Origin: Bifiguratus adelaidae
Taxonomy: Eukaryota > Mucoromycota > Endogonomycetes > Endogonales
Length of the DNA stretch: 26,759 nucleotides
Assembly: GCA_002261195.1 (NCBI GenBank)
Contig: MVBO01000175.1
Span: 1-26,759, forward strand
Direction: 5' to 3'
The position numbers and the translations under genes were made by a program. The notes below the pieces were generated by a model. It ran no database searches and was not told where the DNA came from. It worked only from the letters and a program-made list of their open reading frames with translations. The first letter of the stretch is position 1; every line of letters starts with the position of its first letter. Of this stretch, positions 18,650 to 26,759 are shown in pieces.

Positions 18650-19873
18650 CTATTTCAAAAGGCCCATGTCCAACAAACGGTTTCCTGCCTCGATGAAGTA
18701 ATAGTCGGCATACACCAGTCCGGTATCAGCAATTCGATTAGCATCAGGCGCATCGCGGTTGTTGTTCACGGTACTGTGCTCGAGGATGGTGTCACCATGT
18801 CCGGACGCTCCGGTGATGGCCCGCTTCAGTATCTTGGCAACCTGATCCAGGTATTTGGACGTGGGATCGAGCTGCTGAAGAAGCAGCATACCCGAACAGG
18901 CAATCATGGCGGCAGAGACATCCCAATAGGCAGGTCTCTCAACATCAAAGTCCCAATACACCGTGCCATCCTCGGCAACGCGAGAGCAAAAGTAATCGGC
19001 ATACTTTTTGGCCGCGCCTAGGAACTTGGAGTCCCTTGTGTACTTATAGGTTGTCGCGAACCCGTAAAGTGCCCAAGCTTGTCCCCGGCTCCAGGTACTT
19101 TCGTCAGCGTATCCTTGATGCGTCATCTTTCTCTTGACGGCGCCTGTCTGGGTATCGTAAACTACGAGGTGATAGCTTGAATTGTTGGGTCGAAAGTGGT
19201 TCTTGAGCGTCGTTTCAGCGTGAGTGGTGGCAATGTCTGAAAACTCCTTGTTGTCCGTTCTTTCGGCGGCATAGTACAAGAGCTCGAGGTTCATCATATT
19301 GTCAATGATCACCAAGTAATCCTTGTCTTGGTCGGTGAAGGAGTACCCCTTGCTCACTTGCTGATCCCACGATCGAATCGCCTTGACCTTGGGGCTGTAT
19401 CGGGTAGTCAGAGACTTGGCAGCCTGGATGATGATGTCGAGCGCTTCCTTGTTACCCGTGAGCTCGTAATCGCGTTGAAAGGCTGGCATGATCAGAAACC
19501 CGATGTCATGCGTCTTGGTGTTGTACTGCTGTTCAACGAGTCCAGATTCCCATTTACGCGCCGCTGTCAGTAGCTGTTCTTGCGATACAGGGGCGGTAGC
19601 AGCGTCACCGTTCTTCTTGAGCATCCGCTCATACAAGGCCCACAGGCTTCCAGCGAAGAATCCGGAGGTCCACCTGAACGGCGGCCAGTACACGTAGGTA
19701 TCGGTGCCTGGCAGCGTATAGTGCGGAAAACCTGTCGGAGGTCCTTCTTTGTCCAAGGCTTTCTCAGCTACCCTCCAGATGGTACTATAAATCTTTGGCG
19801 ATAGCACACCGTCTATCTTGAGCCTCTGGACGATCGGTTCGGAGCCGACGGTCTTGTCTGCAGTCGTAGACAT
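18650..19873 (-). CDS. GH88-type unsaturated uronyl (glucuronyl) hydrolase
   Basis: Intronless, intact, 407 aa from ATG 19873 (the open frame continues upstream only from non-ATG codons). It has the (alpha/alpha)6-barrel signatures of unsaturated glucuronyl hydrolases: RWTSGFFAGSLWALYE, THDIGF (Asp123, matching the first essential Asp), IIDNMMNLELL (Asp191, matching the catalytic Asp), DESTWSRGQAWALYGFA and DGTVYWDFDVERPAYWDVSA. The family hydrates the 4,5-double bond of the uronic acid that a lyase leaves at the non-reducing end, releasing it from the oligosaccharide. GH105 is the close alternative. There is no signal peptide, so it should act on imported oligosaccharides in the cytosol. It is divergent from the lyase gene (362 bp between starts), which suggests co-regulation. 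Confidence 0.87.
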   Translation of the reverse strand: MSTTADKTVGSEPIVQRLKIDGVLSPKIYSTIWRVAEKALDKEGPPTGFPHYTLPGTDTYVYWPPFRWTSGFFAGSLWALYERMLKKNGDAATAPVSQEQLLTAARKWESGLVEQQYNTKTHDIGFLIMPAFQRDYELTGNKEALDIIIQAAKSLTTRYSPKVKAIRSWDQQVSKGYSFTDQDKDYLVIIDNMMNLELLYYAAERTDNKEFSDIATTHAETTLKNHFRPNNSSYHLVVYDTQTGAVKRKMTHQGYADESTWSRGQAWALYGFATTYKYTRDSKFLGAAKKYADYFCSRVAEDGTVYWDFDVERPAYWDVSAAMIACSGMLLLQQLDPTSKYLDQVAKILKRAITGASGHGDTILEHSTVNNNRDAPDANRIADTGLVYADYYFIEAGNRLLDMGLLK

Positions 19874-20235
19874 CACGGTCGTCACAAAATATCCTTGTCG
19901 TAGAGTGAACGGGATGCAAAAGGTGAGCAAGAGACAGGTTGGGAGTGTGAGAAAGGAGTTGCTTCGGCTTCGGATCCGAGTTGCTTTCCCTTTTCAGGAA
20001 CTTGTTCCTCTTTCGTCGGCAGCAAGACATGTAAACTGCTTGCGCGCTTCCTGTGTGGGAGAGAGATGGATCGAGTGCCAGAATTTGTCAGACTAGGATT
20101 GGGTATAATGCCTTTTGGAGATTCCCCCGTGGGGAAGCAACTCCGAGGATTCGGGGTAGGAGCCGACGGAGGGAGACATTGGATGTGTCGGCGTTTGCTA
20201 GCAAAGGATCATATTACTCTTATAGTTCACCATGG
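19874..20235. promoter_or_regulatory. shared divergent promoter region of GH88 and polysaccharide lyase
   Basis: A 362-bp region between opposed start codons. It contains two CGG-triplet arrangements of the kind Zn2Cys6 factors bind: CGGATCCG near 19970 and CCG-N6-CGG at 20143-20154. A TATAATG lies at 20104. These are sequence matches only. Confidence 0.4.
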
Positions 20236-21480
20236 ATGTCTCATGGCGCCAAGAAGGGTCAAAAAGAAGCAAAAGCATCATCTCTGCCCCTGATTGACCC
20301 TGAAACCATGGTTCCCACACTCTTCACACTATCACCTTCTTTGCTCGCGTCTACCAAAGAACGGCTCTCAGACCCTCTGATAGCGCCGGCTTACAAGGCT
20401 CTCATCGCTGCCGCAAACAAAGCGCTCAAGTCACCACCCTATTCTGTTACGGACAAGACACTGGTGCCTCCGAGCGGTGACAAACATGACTACATGAGTC
20501 TGGCCCCTTACTGGTGGCCTGACCCGTCCAAGCCTGACGGTCTGCCTTACATTCAACGGGATGGGCAGGTAAACCCAGACTCCAAGACTTCAGCTACCGA
20601 CAGTATCCGCTTCAAAGACTTTGAAGCCGCACTGCAGTCTCTCGCCTTGGCTCACTACTTTACAGATGATGTCAAGTACGCCGAGAAGGCCGTATCGCTG
20701 CTCGATACATGGTTTCTGGATCCAAACACGGTGATGAACCCCCACCTGGAGTATGGTCAAGGCATTCCTGGTCACACCACAGGACGTGGCATTGGATTGA
20801 TTGATACCAGGAATCTCGTCAACGTAGTGGATAGCATTGGGCTTTTGGGCCCAGCGCTCTCCAGTCAACAACAGGCAGGTCTGCGTGATTGGTTTGAACG
20901 CTATCTGGAATGGCTTTTGACGAGCAAGAATGGTAAAGAGGAGGAGGAACAAGGCAACAATCACGGCACCTTCTACGGTTCCCAGGTGGCTGCCATCGCG
21001 CTCTTTCTAGGCAAGACGGATCTAGCCAAAGCCAAGGTCACGAATGCGTTATCACAACGGTTGCCGCATCAATTTGACGCAGAAGGCAAACAAGCTGAAG
21101 AGCTTCGACGCACGCGCGCCTACCATTACAGCGGATTCAATCTCATCGCTTTTATGCGGCTGGCTCATTACGGCAAATCCCTTGGCGTCGATATTTGGCA
21201 CGCTGATCCGTTCGGAACTGGCGAACCATTGCTCGCAACCGCCATCAATTGGTTATCGTCTTTTATTCCGCAACCAGATACCTGGCCATACACTGATCTG
21301 AATGGTGTCAAGGTGCTTCCTTTGGCCAGAGATGGTACTTTACCATTGTATCTGCAAGCAATCTTGGAATATGGCAAGAACCCGTATCTCTCTGCCGCTC
21401 TGGCCATTGCTGCCAAAGAGGAACCCAAAGCGAGGGATTGGTTGCTGTGGCCTGTCATTGCCGAGGAATTGGCCGCTTAA
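20236..21480 (+). CDS. alginate-lyase-superfamily polysaccharide lyase (PF05426 type; PL38/PL5-like)
   Basis: Intronless and intact, about 414 aa. It shows the alginate-lyase (alpha/alpha)-toroid pattern: GDKHDYMSLAPYWWPDP, PYIQRDGQVNPDS, HTTGRGIGLIDTRNL, NNHGTFYGSQVA (Asn/His catalytic pair near 241-243) and RRTRAYHYSGFNL, carrying the Arg and Tyr expected of the N-H-R-Y active site. These enzymes cleave uronic-acid polymers by beta-elimination, leaving an unsaturated end that GH88 can remove. From memory the motif set is nearer the glucuronan-lyase-like PL38 branch than true alginate lyases; this needs a family search. No signal peptide is seen. The start is uncertain: ATG 20236 is preceded 4 nt earlier by an out-of-frame ATG in better context, and ATG 20308 (ACCATGG) would give a 390-aa product. 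Confidence 0.82.
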   Translation: MSHGAKKGQKEAKASSLPLIDPETMVPTLFTLSPSLLASTKERLSDPLIAPAYKALIAAANKALKSPPYSVTDKTLVPPSGDKHDYMSLAPYWWPDPSKPDGLPYIQRDGQVNPDSKTSATDSIRFKDFEAALQSLALAHYFTDDVKYAEKAVSLLDTWFLDPNTVMNPHLEYGQGIPGHTTGRGIGLIDTRNLVNVVDSIGLLGPALSSQQQAGLRDWFERYLEWLLTSKNGKEEEEQGNNHGTFYGSQVAAIALFLGKTDLAKAKVTNALSQRLPHQFDAEGKQAEELRRTRAYHYSGFNLIAFMRLAHYGKSLGVDIWHADPFGTGEPLLATAINWLSSFIPQPDTWPYTDLNGVKVLPLARDGTLPLYLQAILEYGKNPYLSAALAIAAKEEPKARDWLLWPVIAEELAA

Positions 21481-21733
21481 CCATGCCCCTTGGGTGTTTT
21501 CGAGCGACGCCCATAGAATCCTCGCAAAGCTACTTTGGATTGATTGTAGCTAAAGCTACAATGCTGGCACTCCAAAGACAAATGTATGTACGAAAGGTTG
21601 TCTTGTATAAGAGCAAATAAATGAATGTCTGCATATACATCGCTCTAGCAACTGGGTGAACATGCTCTGTGTACGCGTTTTCGTCACCACCAACACTGGT
21701 TGAAAATAGAGGTGTCAAGTGCTCTCGAGTTCA

Positions 21734-22652
21734 TTACTCAAGGTTCATGAAATGGATTCCACGTTGCGCGTGAAAAGTCTTGACCTTGTCCCGAGCAACA
21801 CCTCGACCTTCCGCAAAGACCACTCGGCATTTACAAAAAGGTTTATTTCGCATCTTGCATCAAGGTTTGTTAAGGGCCTCCACGCTCCAGACAACACGTT
21901 GAACCGGTCAATGGATCACCGACTCTCTGCGATATAGGCCAATTGAGTGTAGGTCCCTGTATCGCCAACTGTATACAAAATCTTGTTGATGTGTCCTCGG
22001 AGAAAACAATTTCTGCCGTCAAAGTACCAATTTCTTCTGGCGTCCTGACAGTCATCGCGTTATCCCAGGACCCTAACGCATGCACCGTGTTGATGCTTCT
22101 CACGTCCACGATATCAAGAAGGGGCTCAAAGGGACAGCTCGTAAAGACGCCGGTAGGAAACAATGGCCCAAGCGGTGCGATCGTGCCGACGTAACGGAGC
22201 TGACGCACATCCAATTGTTCATCGAACATTATTTAGCCGATCCTCGTCCAATCATATCGAAATTCCACACAAAAATGCCAAGGAACGTAGCGTTGAATAC
22301 CTGCTTCCGAGACAGCGCGTGTAATCTTGAGTTTGAATACGGCTCCAGTCACGAATCACGTGCATCCAATCACAATGGGAAAGAGTGAGAAGAGTATTGA
22401 CAACTCTTTGACAGAAGTGATCACGAGATCACCAGGAAGAAGAGAGTCAACCAGTCGTCGTAGCTCTTCCACTTGCTTTGACGTTTGGGGTCCGTAGGAC
22501 GTAATTGTGGCCGGGACGAAGAAGGATCGCGATCGATGTATAGGCTGGTCCTTTCTTGACCAGTCCGCGAAGCATTTGCATGCCCAATTCACGTGCACCA
22601 AGGACGAGGATAACGTTTGGGGGCGCTGATGGATGGGACTAGCAATCGCCAT
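21734..22652 (-). pseudogene. NmrA-like/isoflavone-reductase-type NAD(P)-binding protein, heavily decayed
   Basis: Protein similarity is spread over all three minus frames across 919 bp, the length of a normal family member of about 305 aa. In order: ATG 22652; PPNVILVLGARELGMQML with LRGLVKKGPAY (Rossmann strand and GxxGxG-like region); ITSYGPQTSKQVEELRRL and SLLPGDLV; PIVIGCT, then TGA at 22356-22358; FVTGA, AVSEAGIQRYVPW; a TAA at 22233-22235 with frame changes; FDEQLDVRQL; TGVFTS, FEPLLDIVDVRS, VHALGSWDNAM, PEEIGTLTAEIVF; then other frames give YTVGDTGTYTQLAYIAES, RVVWSVEAL and RVVFAEGRGVARDKVKTF, ending near 21734. I count at least five frame changes and two or more stops, so no functional protein is expected. 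The family binds NAD(P)H and acts as redox sensor or reductase. Confidence 0.82.
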
Positions 22653-22729
22653 GGCGCTCCGTTGCTCACCTCTTATACGCGATGGTGCCCCATTTCGTTG
22701 TTTGGGTGCATTGTTCCCCATTTGCCAGC

Positions 22730-22977
22730 ATGGCGCGTAGGTAACCCCAATGAGGAAATTTTGAACGCTTGAATGCTAAGTCAACCGCAAGCCATCCTTC
22801 AACGCGGACCAAACTCGTCAGGGTTTAATCGACTGGCTTGTACGACCATGTTACTACCCCCTTGGGCCTGGATTCGATCCCCCGAGGACGGGGACCGTCG
22901 ATCAAGTACGTCCGGGTTCTGACACGTGGTACCGGCATGACTTCTACGCCAGGGATATGCGGGTCGTTAAGTGGTAA
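22730..22977 (+). CDS. small 67-aa protein gene with a 7-nt first coding exon
   Basis: Unidentified. ATG 22730 starts a 7-nt exon (22730-22736), followed by a 44-nt intron with GTAGGT donor and GCTAAG acceptor (22737-22780). Exon 2 runs 22781-22977 to TAA. The 67-aa product is strikingly protein-like: NRKPSFNADQTRQGLIDWL, YYPLGPGFDPPRTGTVDQV and DTWYRHDFYARDMRVVKW. It has no clear signal peptide or membrane helix. The basic, aromatic C-terminus recalls small accessory subunits of mitochondrial complexes, but I cannot name one. It is divergent from the NmrA-like pseudogene, 77 bp between starts. If the intron is wrong, the open frame 22780-22977 would be a remnant instead. Confidence 0.48.
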
Positions 22978-23215
22978 CTGCTTTCGTCAGAATCCCGCCC
23001 TGTACGGTATTGTCCGCTATGCATATAGCATTTTTGACCCCTTACACAAAATTCTCGTTATGTTTAGCCTTAGCCAGTATGCACAACTAGATCATCGTGA
23101 ATCCCGAGGCTAAATTACAAACAATATTCTTACGGGTAAAAGATTCAAAGGCACAGAAACAGTAAAGATGGCGTCCATAGAGCAACGGCTTCTACAAAGT
23201 TCTGTGACGATGAGC

Positions 23216-24270
23216 TTACACGGTGGTTTTATAGCTTTGGCGTTGCCCAGTCGCTGCACTCTTCTCTACGGCATCCAAGAACCGTTTTCTAATCATGCCC
23301 GTTTCAAAAGTGGGATAATCCACACCAGGTTGCCCCGTCGCAAATCTATCCCATGCTCTGCCAATGTTGGTGTGATAGGCATTGGTCAGACACGGGATGG
23401 TTTCGGTGACCTTGACGGAACCGTCCTCGTCAATCTGCTCAAGGACGACTTCGGTGTCGTAAATGTGTATGGCCCCATTGGTTGGATTGCGTAGTGTGAT
23501 CCTGCCCTTTTCGCTTTGAATCGTCCACAAGGCGCTTGTGCCCATCAAGTTCGAGGTCAGATCGGAGCCGATATGTATCGAAGCAGCTGCTCCCGATTCC
23601 AATGTACCTTGAATCAAGATTTGGTCCGGAATGTCTTTGGCCACGGTATTCGGTAGTGCGCCAGAGCTGGCATTGAGCGATGCAAACTCTCCCAAGACGG
23701 TGGAGAAACATTCCATGAGATGGCCACCGTACACCTCCAACATACCCGCTCCGTTCTTCTTGAGCAAGTGGTAGGTCCCCACAATGTAGCTGTGGAATTG
23801 AGTTCGGTATAAAAGACCCGCCCAATGGCTCCATCCTGAACAAGTTGCTTGGTCGTTTGAACCGCAGACGCCTGACGTCCTTGCAGGCCAATCATGGTCT
23901 TGACTCCCTTGGCACGAGCGAGTGCAGCAAGCTCTTCGGATTCCGCCAATCCATTGCCAAAGCACCACTCGACAAACACCGACTTGCCGGCTTCAAGGAT
24001 GGGCTTGGCCACCGCATAATGTTGTGGCGTCTTGACCGAGACAACAACGAGGTCGACGTTGGCGTCCGCTGCCAGCGATTCAGGCGACCCATGTGCACTA
24101 GTCGTAGGCGGAAGCTTGCACACCTTGATCGCTTCTAGCGTTGATCCAGCCAGTGCTGTGACGGTGTACTTGGCCCGGCCAGCAGCCGACAAAAAGTAGG
24201 GCAAGTGACTAACGACAGCCCAAGAGCCTTTGCCAGAGAATCCAAGCAGACCTACGCGAATGGTTTGCAT
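23216..24270 (-). pseudogene. Gal80-like Gfo/Idh/MocA-family protein, frameshifted
   Basis: Intronless. The first frame from ATG 24270 gives RVGLLGFSGKGSWAVVSHLP (Rossmann glycine-rich turn), ANVDLVVVSVKTPQHY, LEAGKSVFVEWCFG, AKGVKTMIGLQGRQAS and GAIGRVFYTELNST up to LWGP (residue 166). It then runs into unlike sequence. The true C-terminal domain resumes in the next frame at about 23773 (YHLLKKNGAGMLEVYGGHL, IPDQILIQGTLESGAAASI, GRITLRNPTNGAIHIYD) and ends at 23216. The net shift is minus one, perhaps within a slightly larger deletion. The E-W-C-F segment lacks the Lys of active oxidoreductases (EKP), as in yeast Gal80, whose VEW and ISLQGR blocks it resembles. An intact version would more likely be a ligand-sensing co-regulator than a dehydrogenase. 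Confidence 0.8.
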
Positions 24271-24727
24271 GATGGAGCGGGCTAGACAATCCCTGTGCTT
24301 CCCGACGTCATGTTATATCTCACTCTATACTTGCCGTCGCCGACGGCAATGCCTATGACTAAGAATTTGCTCCAGCCGGCAGTACTACCTACGCTTCATG
24401 CTAATTGCCTATCAGCTGAGCGAGACCAAAAGAGGGCAACGAAAGAGCGCGCGAGTTGCACTGGCCATAGCCATAGGGGAGCCCTAGGTAATCCAAGGGG
24501 TGTGAGATCCTCCAGTTGTTTTCTCTATCGATGGAGCCCACCTTGCATGTCTCTTCACTTCTCTTCTCCTCTCGTTCATTTTATTAAACCCATCTCTTAC
24601 TCTTACCTCGCTTAACCAACCGTCACCATCCACTTTCTACGACCCTATTCACCTCTGCTGCCCCTTTCCCCAACACAAACAAACGCCCAATCCTTATCTC
24701 TGAAATCGTTCCCTGCGTCACACACTC
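24271..24727. other. intergenic region and urease leader
   Basis: No gene seen. The last 160 bp before the urease ATG are strongly pyrimidine-rich (CTTCACTTCTCTTCTCCTC and similar), as in many fungal leaders. Confidence 0.6.
24693..24699 (-). promoter_or_regulatory. GATA-factor site upstream of urease
   Basis: AGATAAG on the minus strand, 29 bp before the urease ATG, matches the HGATAR core bound by nitrogen-regulatory GATA factors (AreA/Nit2 type). Ureolytic genes are commonly under such control. A single match has limited weight. Confidence 0.35.
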
Positions 24728-26506
24728 ATGCGTCTCGTTGCTCGCGAGTTGGATAAGCTTCTCTTACACCAAGTGGGATACTTGGCACAGAAGCGATTGG
24801 CTCGCGGTGTCAAGTTGAACTATGCAGAAACAACGGCTCTCATTGCGTCTCAGCTGCAAGAGTTGATACGCGACGGTAACCACTCGGTCGCGAATCTCAT
24901 GGATCTGGGAAAGCAAATGCTAGGACGTCGCCATGTGTTACCTGACGTGCTGGATATGTTGCATGAGATTCAAGTCGAAGGTACCTTTAGAGACGGCACT
25001 TACTTGGTCACCGTGCATGATCCTATCTGCACGGACGATGGCAACCTTGAACTTGCCTTATACGGCAGCTTCCTGCCCATTCCCTCCGCAGATCGCTTTC
25101 CTTTGGATGATATCAAGGAGCATGGACCTGGTGCGGTGGTTGTGAAGCCTGGCAATATTGTCTTGAACGAACATCGGGAACGAGTGTCTATCAAGGTAAC
25201 CAATAATGGGGATCGACCGGTTCAGGTGGGATCACATTATCACTTTATCGAAACAAATCCTCTCTTGTCCTTCAACCGTGGACTGGCGTATGGCAAACGA
25301 CTGGATATCCCCGCTGGTACAGCCATTCGTTTTGAGCCTGGAGAGTCCAAGACGGTAACATTGTGTGCAATTGGAGGCAACAAGGTGATTACGGGCGGCA
25401 ACAAGATTGCAAGTGGCCCGGTCAATCTTGATCATCTAGAGAATGTGATGGAGAAGGTGAAATCGCTCGGATTCAGTCATGTTGATAGTCCGCCGGTGGC
25501 CATTCATGCCTCTCTTACACCCTACACCATCTCGCGCGAGGTCCACAATGAAATGTACGGTCCTACGACGGGAGATTTAGTACGACTGGGTGATACCAAT
25601 CTATGGGCACGCGTCGAACGCGATTTGACGATTCCGGGCGATGAATGTAAATTTGGGGGCGGCAAGGTTCTTCGTGAAGGCATGGGTCAAATGACGGGAA
25701 TCAGCGACAAGGATTCTCTCGATCTTGTCATTACGAACGCGCTCATTATCGATTGGACGGGGATTTACAAGGCGGACGTTGGTGTCAAGGATGGGTTGAT
25801 TGCGGGCATTGGCAAGGCGGGTAATCCGGATATCATGGACGGTGTTACGGACGGCATGGTGATCGGTGCCAATACCGAAGCGTTGGCTGGCGAAGGCTTG
25901 ATCCTGACTGCCGGTGCTGTTGACTCTCACATTCACTTTATATGTCCAGAGATTTGCGAAGAGGTGAGTGTGGTTAGTCTGGTATTCAGCATACCCATTC
26001 ACAATACGTTAGGCCATTTGCAGTGGTATCACTACACTGATTGGCGGAGGCACTGGACCAGCTGAAGGAACCAAGGCCACAACATGCACACCAGGCAAGA
26101 ATCACATCGAAATGATGTTGCGGGCGTCCGATGATTTTCCCCTCAACTTTGGTTTCACGGGCAAAGGCAACTCCAGTAGCATTCATGAATTGCAAGAGCA
26201 AATTCAAGCTGGCTGCGTGGGTCTAAAGTTGCATGAAGACTGGGGCACCACGCCTTCGGCTATCGACACTTGTTTGACCCTCTGTGATGAACAAGATGTG
26301 CAATGTATCATCCATACGGATACCCTCAACGAATCTGGCTTTGTCGAGTCCACCATCGCCGCCTTTAAGGACCGCACCATTCATACGTATCATTCTGAAG
26401 GTGCCGGCGGAGGACACGCGCCGGACATTATTCGAGTGGTGGGAGAGCCTAGCGTCTTGCCGTCGAGCACAAATCCCACCCGACCTTACACAACGAATAC
26501 TCTCGA

Positions 26507-26539
<33 letters not shown>

Positions 26540-26759
26540 TCTTTCCAGGAATATTCCAGAGGATGTTGCCTTCGCAGAGTCGCGTATACGCGCCGAGACC
26601 ATTGCTGCCGAAGATGTGCTGCATGATCTTGGTGCAATCAGCATGATCAGTTCCGATTCTCAGGCTATGGGACGTGTGGGAGAAGTGGTGTTGCGCACAT
26701 GGAAGACGGCACACAAGATGAAGCTTCAGAGGGGCAAATTGCCCGAAGACAAGGACCAA
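24728..26759 (+). CDS. urease, single-chain eukaryotic type (gamma-beta-alpha), N-terminal 661 residues
   Basis: Exon 1 is 24728-25963 and exon 2 starts at 26013 and runs off the window. The 49-nt intron (GTGAGT...CGTTAG) splices in phase 0, giving [15 protein letters not shown]. Domains: gamma (1 to about 100, [26 protein letters not shown]), beta (about 130-235, [17 protein letters not shown]), alpha from about 265 ([15 protein letters not shown]). Nickel ligands are visible: His401 and His403 (DSHIHF), Lys484 in GLKLHEDWG (carbamylated in active enzyme) and later His in HTDTLNE and [14 protein letters not shown]. The flap Cys586 is in MVCHHL. All sit six positions below jack-bean numbering, so no internal loss is suspected. 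It hydrolyses urea to ammonia and carbamate in the cytosol and needs nickel plus accessory proteins. About 175 residues lie beyond the right edge. Confidence 0.96.

Noticed and set aside
19874-19930. N-terminal extension of GH88 with a hydrophobic start that could mimic a signal peptide
   Set aside because: It begins at a TTG codon. The first ATG is 19873, and the enzyme family starts near there.
25964-26012. Read-through of the urease frame into VSVVSLVF
   Set aside because: It is an intron. Splicing at GTGAGT/CGTTAG restores the conserved GITTLIGGG block. The AG at 26022 (ATTTGCAG) was also rejected because it breaks the frame.
1-26759. CRISPR arrays, insertion sequences, prophage or transposon ends
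   Set aside because: No repeat-spacer pattern, transposase-like frame or terminal inverted repeats were noticed. The window is eukaryotic.

Overview
This window looks like the genome of a filamentous fungus. Genes on both strands are split by short GT-AG introns (about 45-100 nt). The products are typically fungal: a Ccr4-type nuclease, a Zn(II)2Cys6 regulator, a Gal80-like protein, a TTC4/Cns1 co-chaperone, EMC2 and a single-chain urease. The receiver-phosphodiesterase fusion at 5.8-8.2 kb suggests a non-Dikarya lineage (Mucoromycota or similar). That is inference, not proof.

Layout. (1) 0-1.9 kb: 3' end of a CCR4-like gene, then a Pro/Tyr-rich protein with a Cys-rich double-membrane-segment tail. 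(2) 2.1-5.8 kb: three tandem intronless hormone-sensitive-lipase-type hydrolases, all minus strand. (3) 5.8-8.2 kb: a nine-exon gene coding a degenerate response-regulator receiver domain fused to a class I cyclic-nucleotide phosphodiesterase, the domain order of Dictyostelium RegA. (4) 8.6-11.1 kb: tRNA-Asn(GTT), a TTC4/Cns1 co-chaperone and, 47 bp away on the other strand, EMC2, which has two GC-AG introns. (5) 11.2-13.6 kb: a Zn2Cys6 transcription factor whose second half cannot be resolved into one clean reading frame. (6) 14.0-24.3 kb: an accessory block of mostly intronless genes. It holds DUF2264, an MFS sugar transporter, a GH88-type unsaturated uronyl hydrolase, an alginate-lyase-fold polysaccharide lyase, an NmrA-like reductase and a Gal80/Gfo-Idh-MocA-like protein, plus a gene remnant and a small spliced gene. 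(7) 24.7 kb to the end: the first 661 residues of urease, with one intron.

The main biological story is block 6. The parts fit uptake and intracellular breakdown of a polyuronide: the transporter imports oligosaccharides, the lyase makes unsaturated ends, GH88 removes them, and a Gal80-like protein and possibly the nearby Zn2Cys6 factor regulate. However, four of the genes are visibly broken: a 13-bp tandem duplication in DUF2264, a nonsense codon plus a frameshift in the transporter, a frameshift in the Gal80-like gene and many lesions in the NmrA-like gene. The lyase and GH88 enzymes remain intact. The block looks like a horizontally acquired or lineage-specific catabolic cluster caught during decay, surrounded by conserved, intron-bearing housekeeping genes.

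Gene models were spliced by hand from reading frames and splice signals. Exon borders are given where the joined frame and family conservation both support them. No database search was possible.
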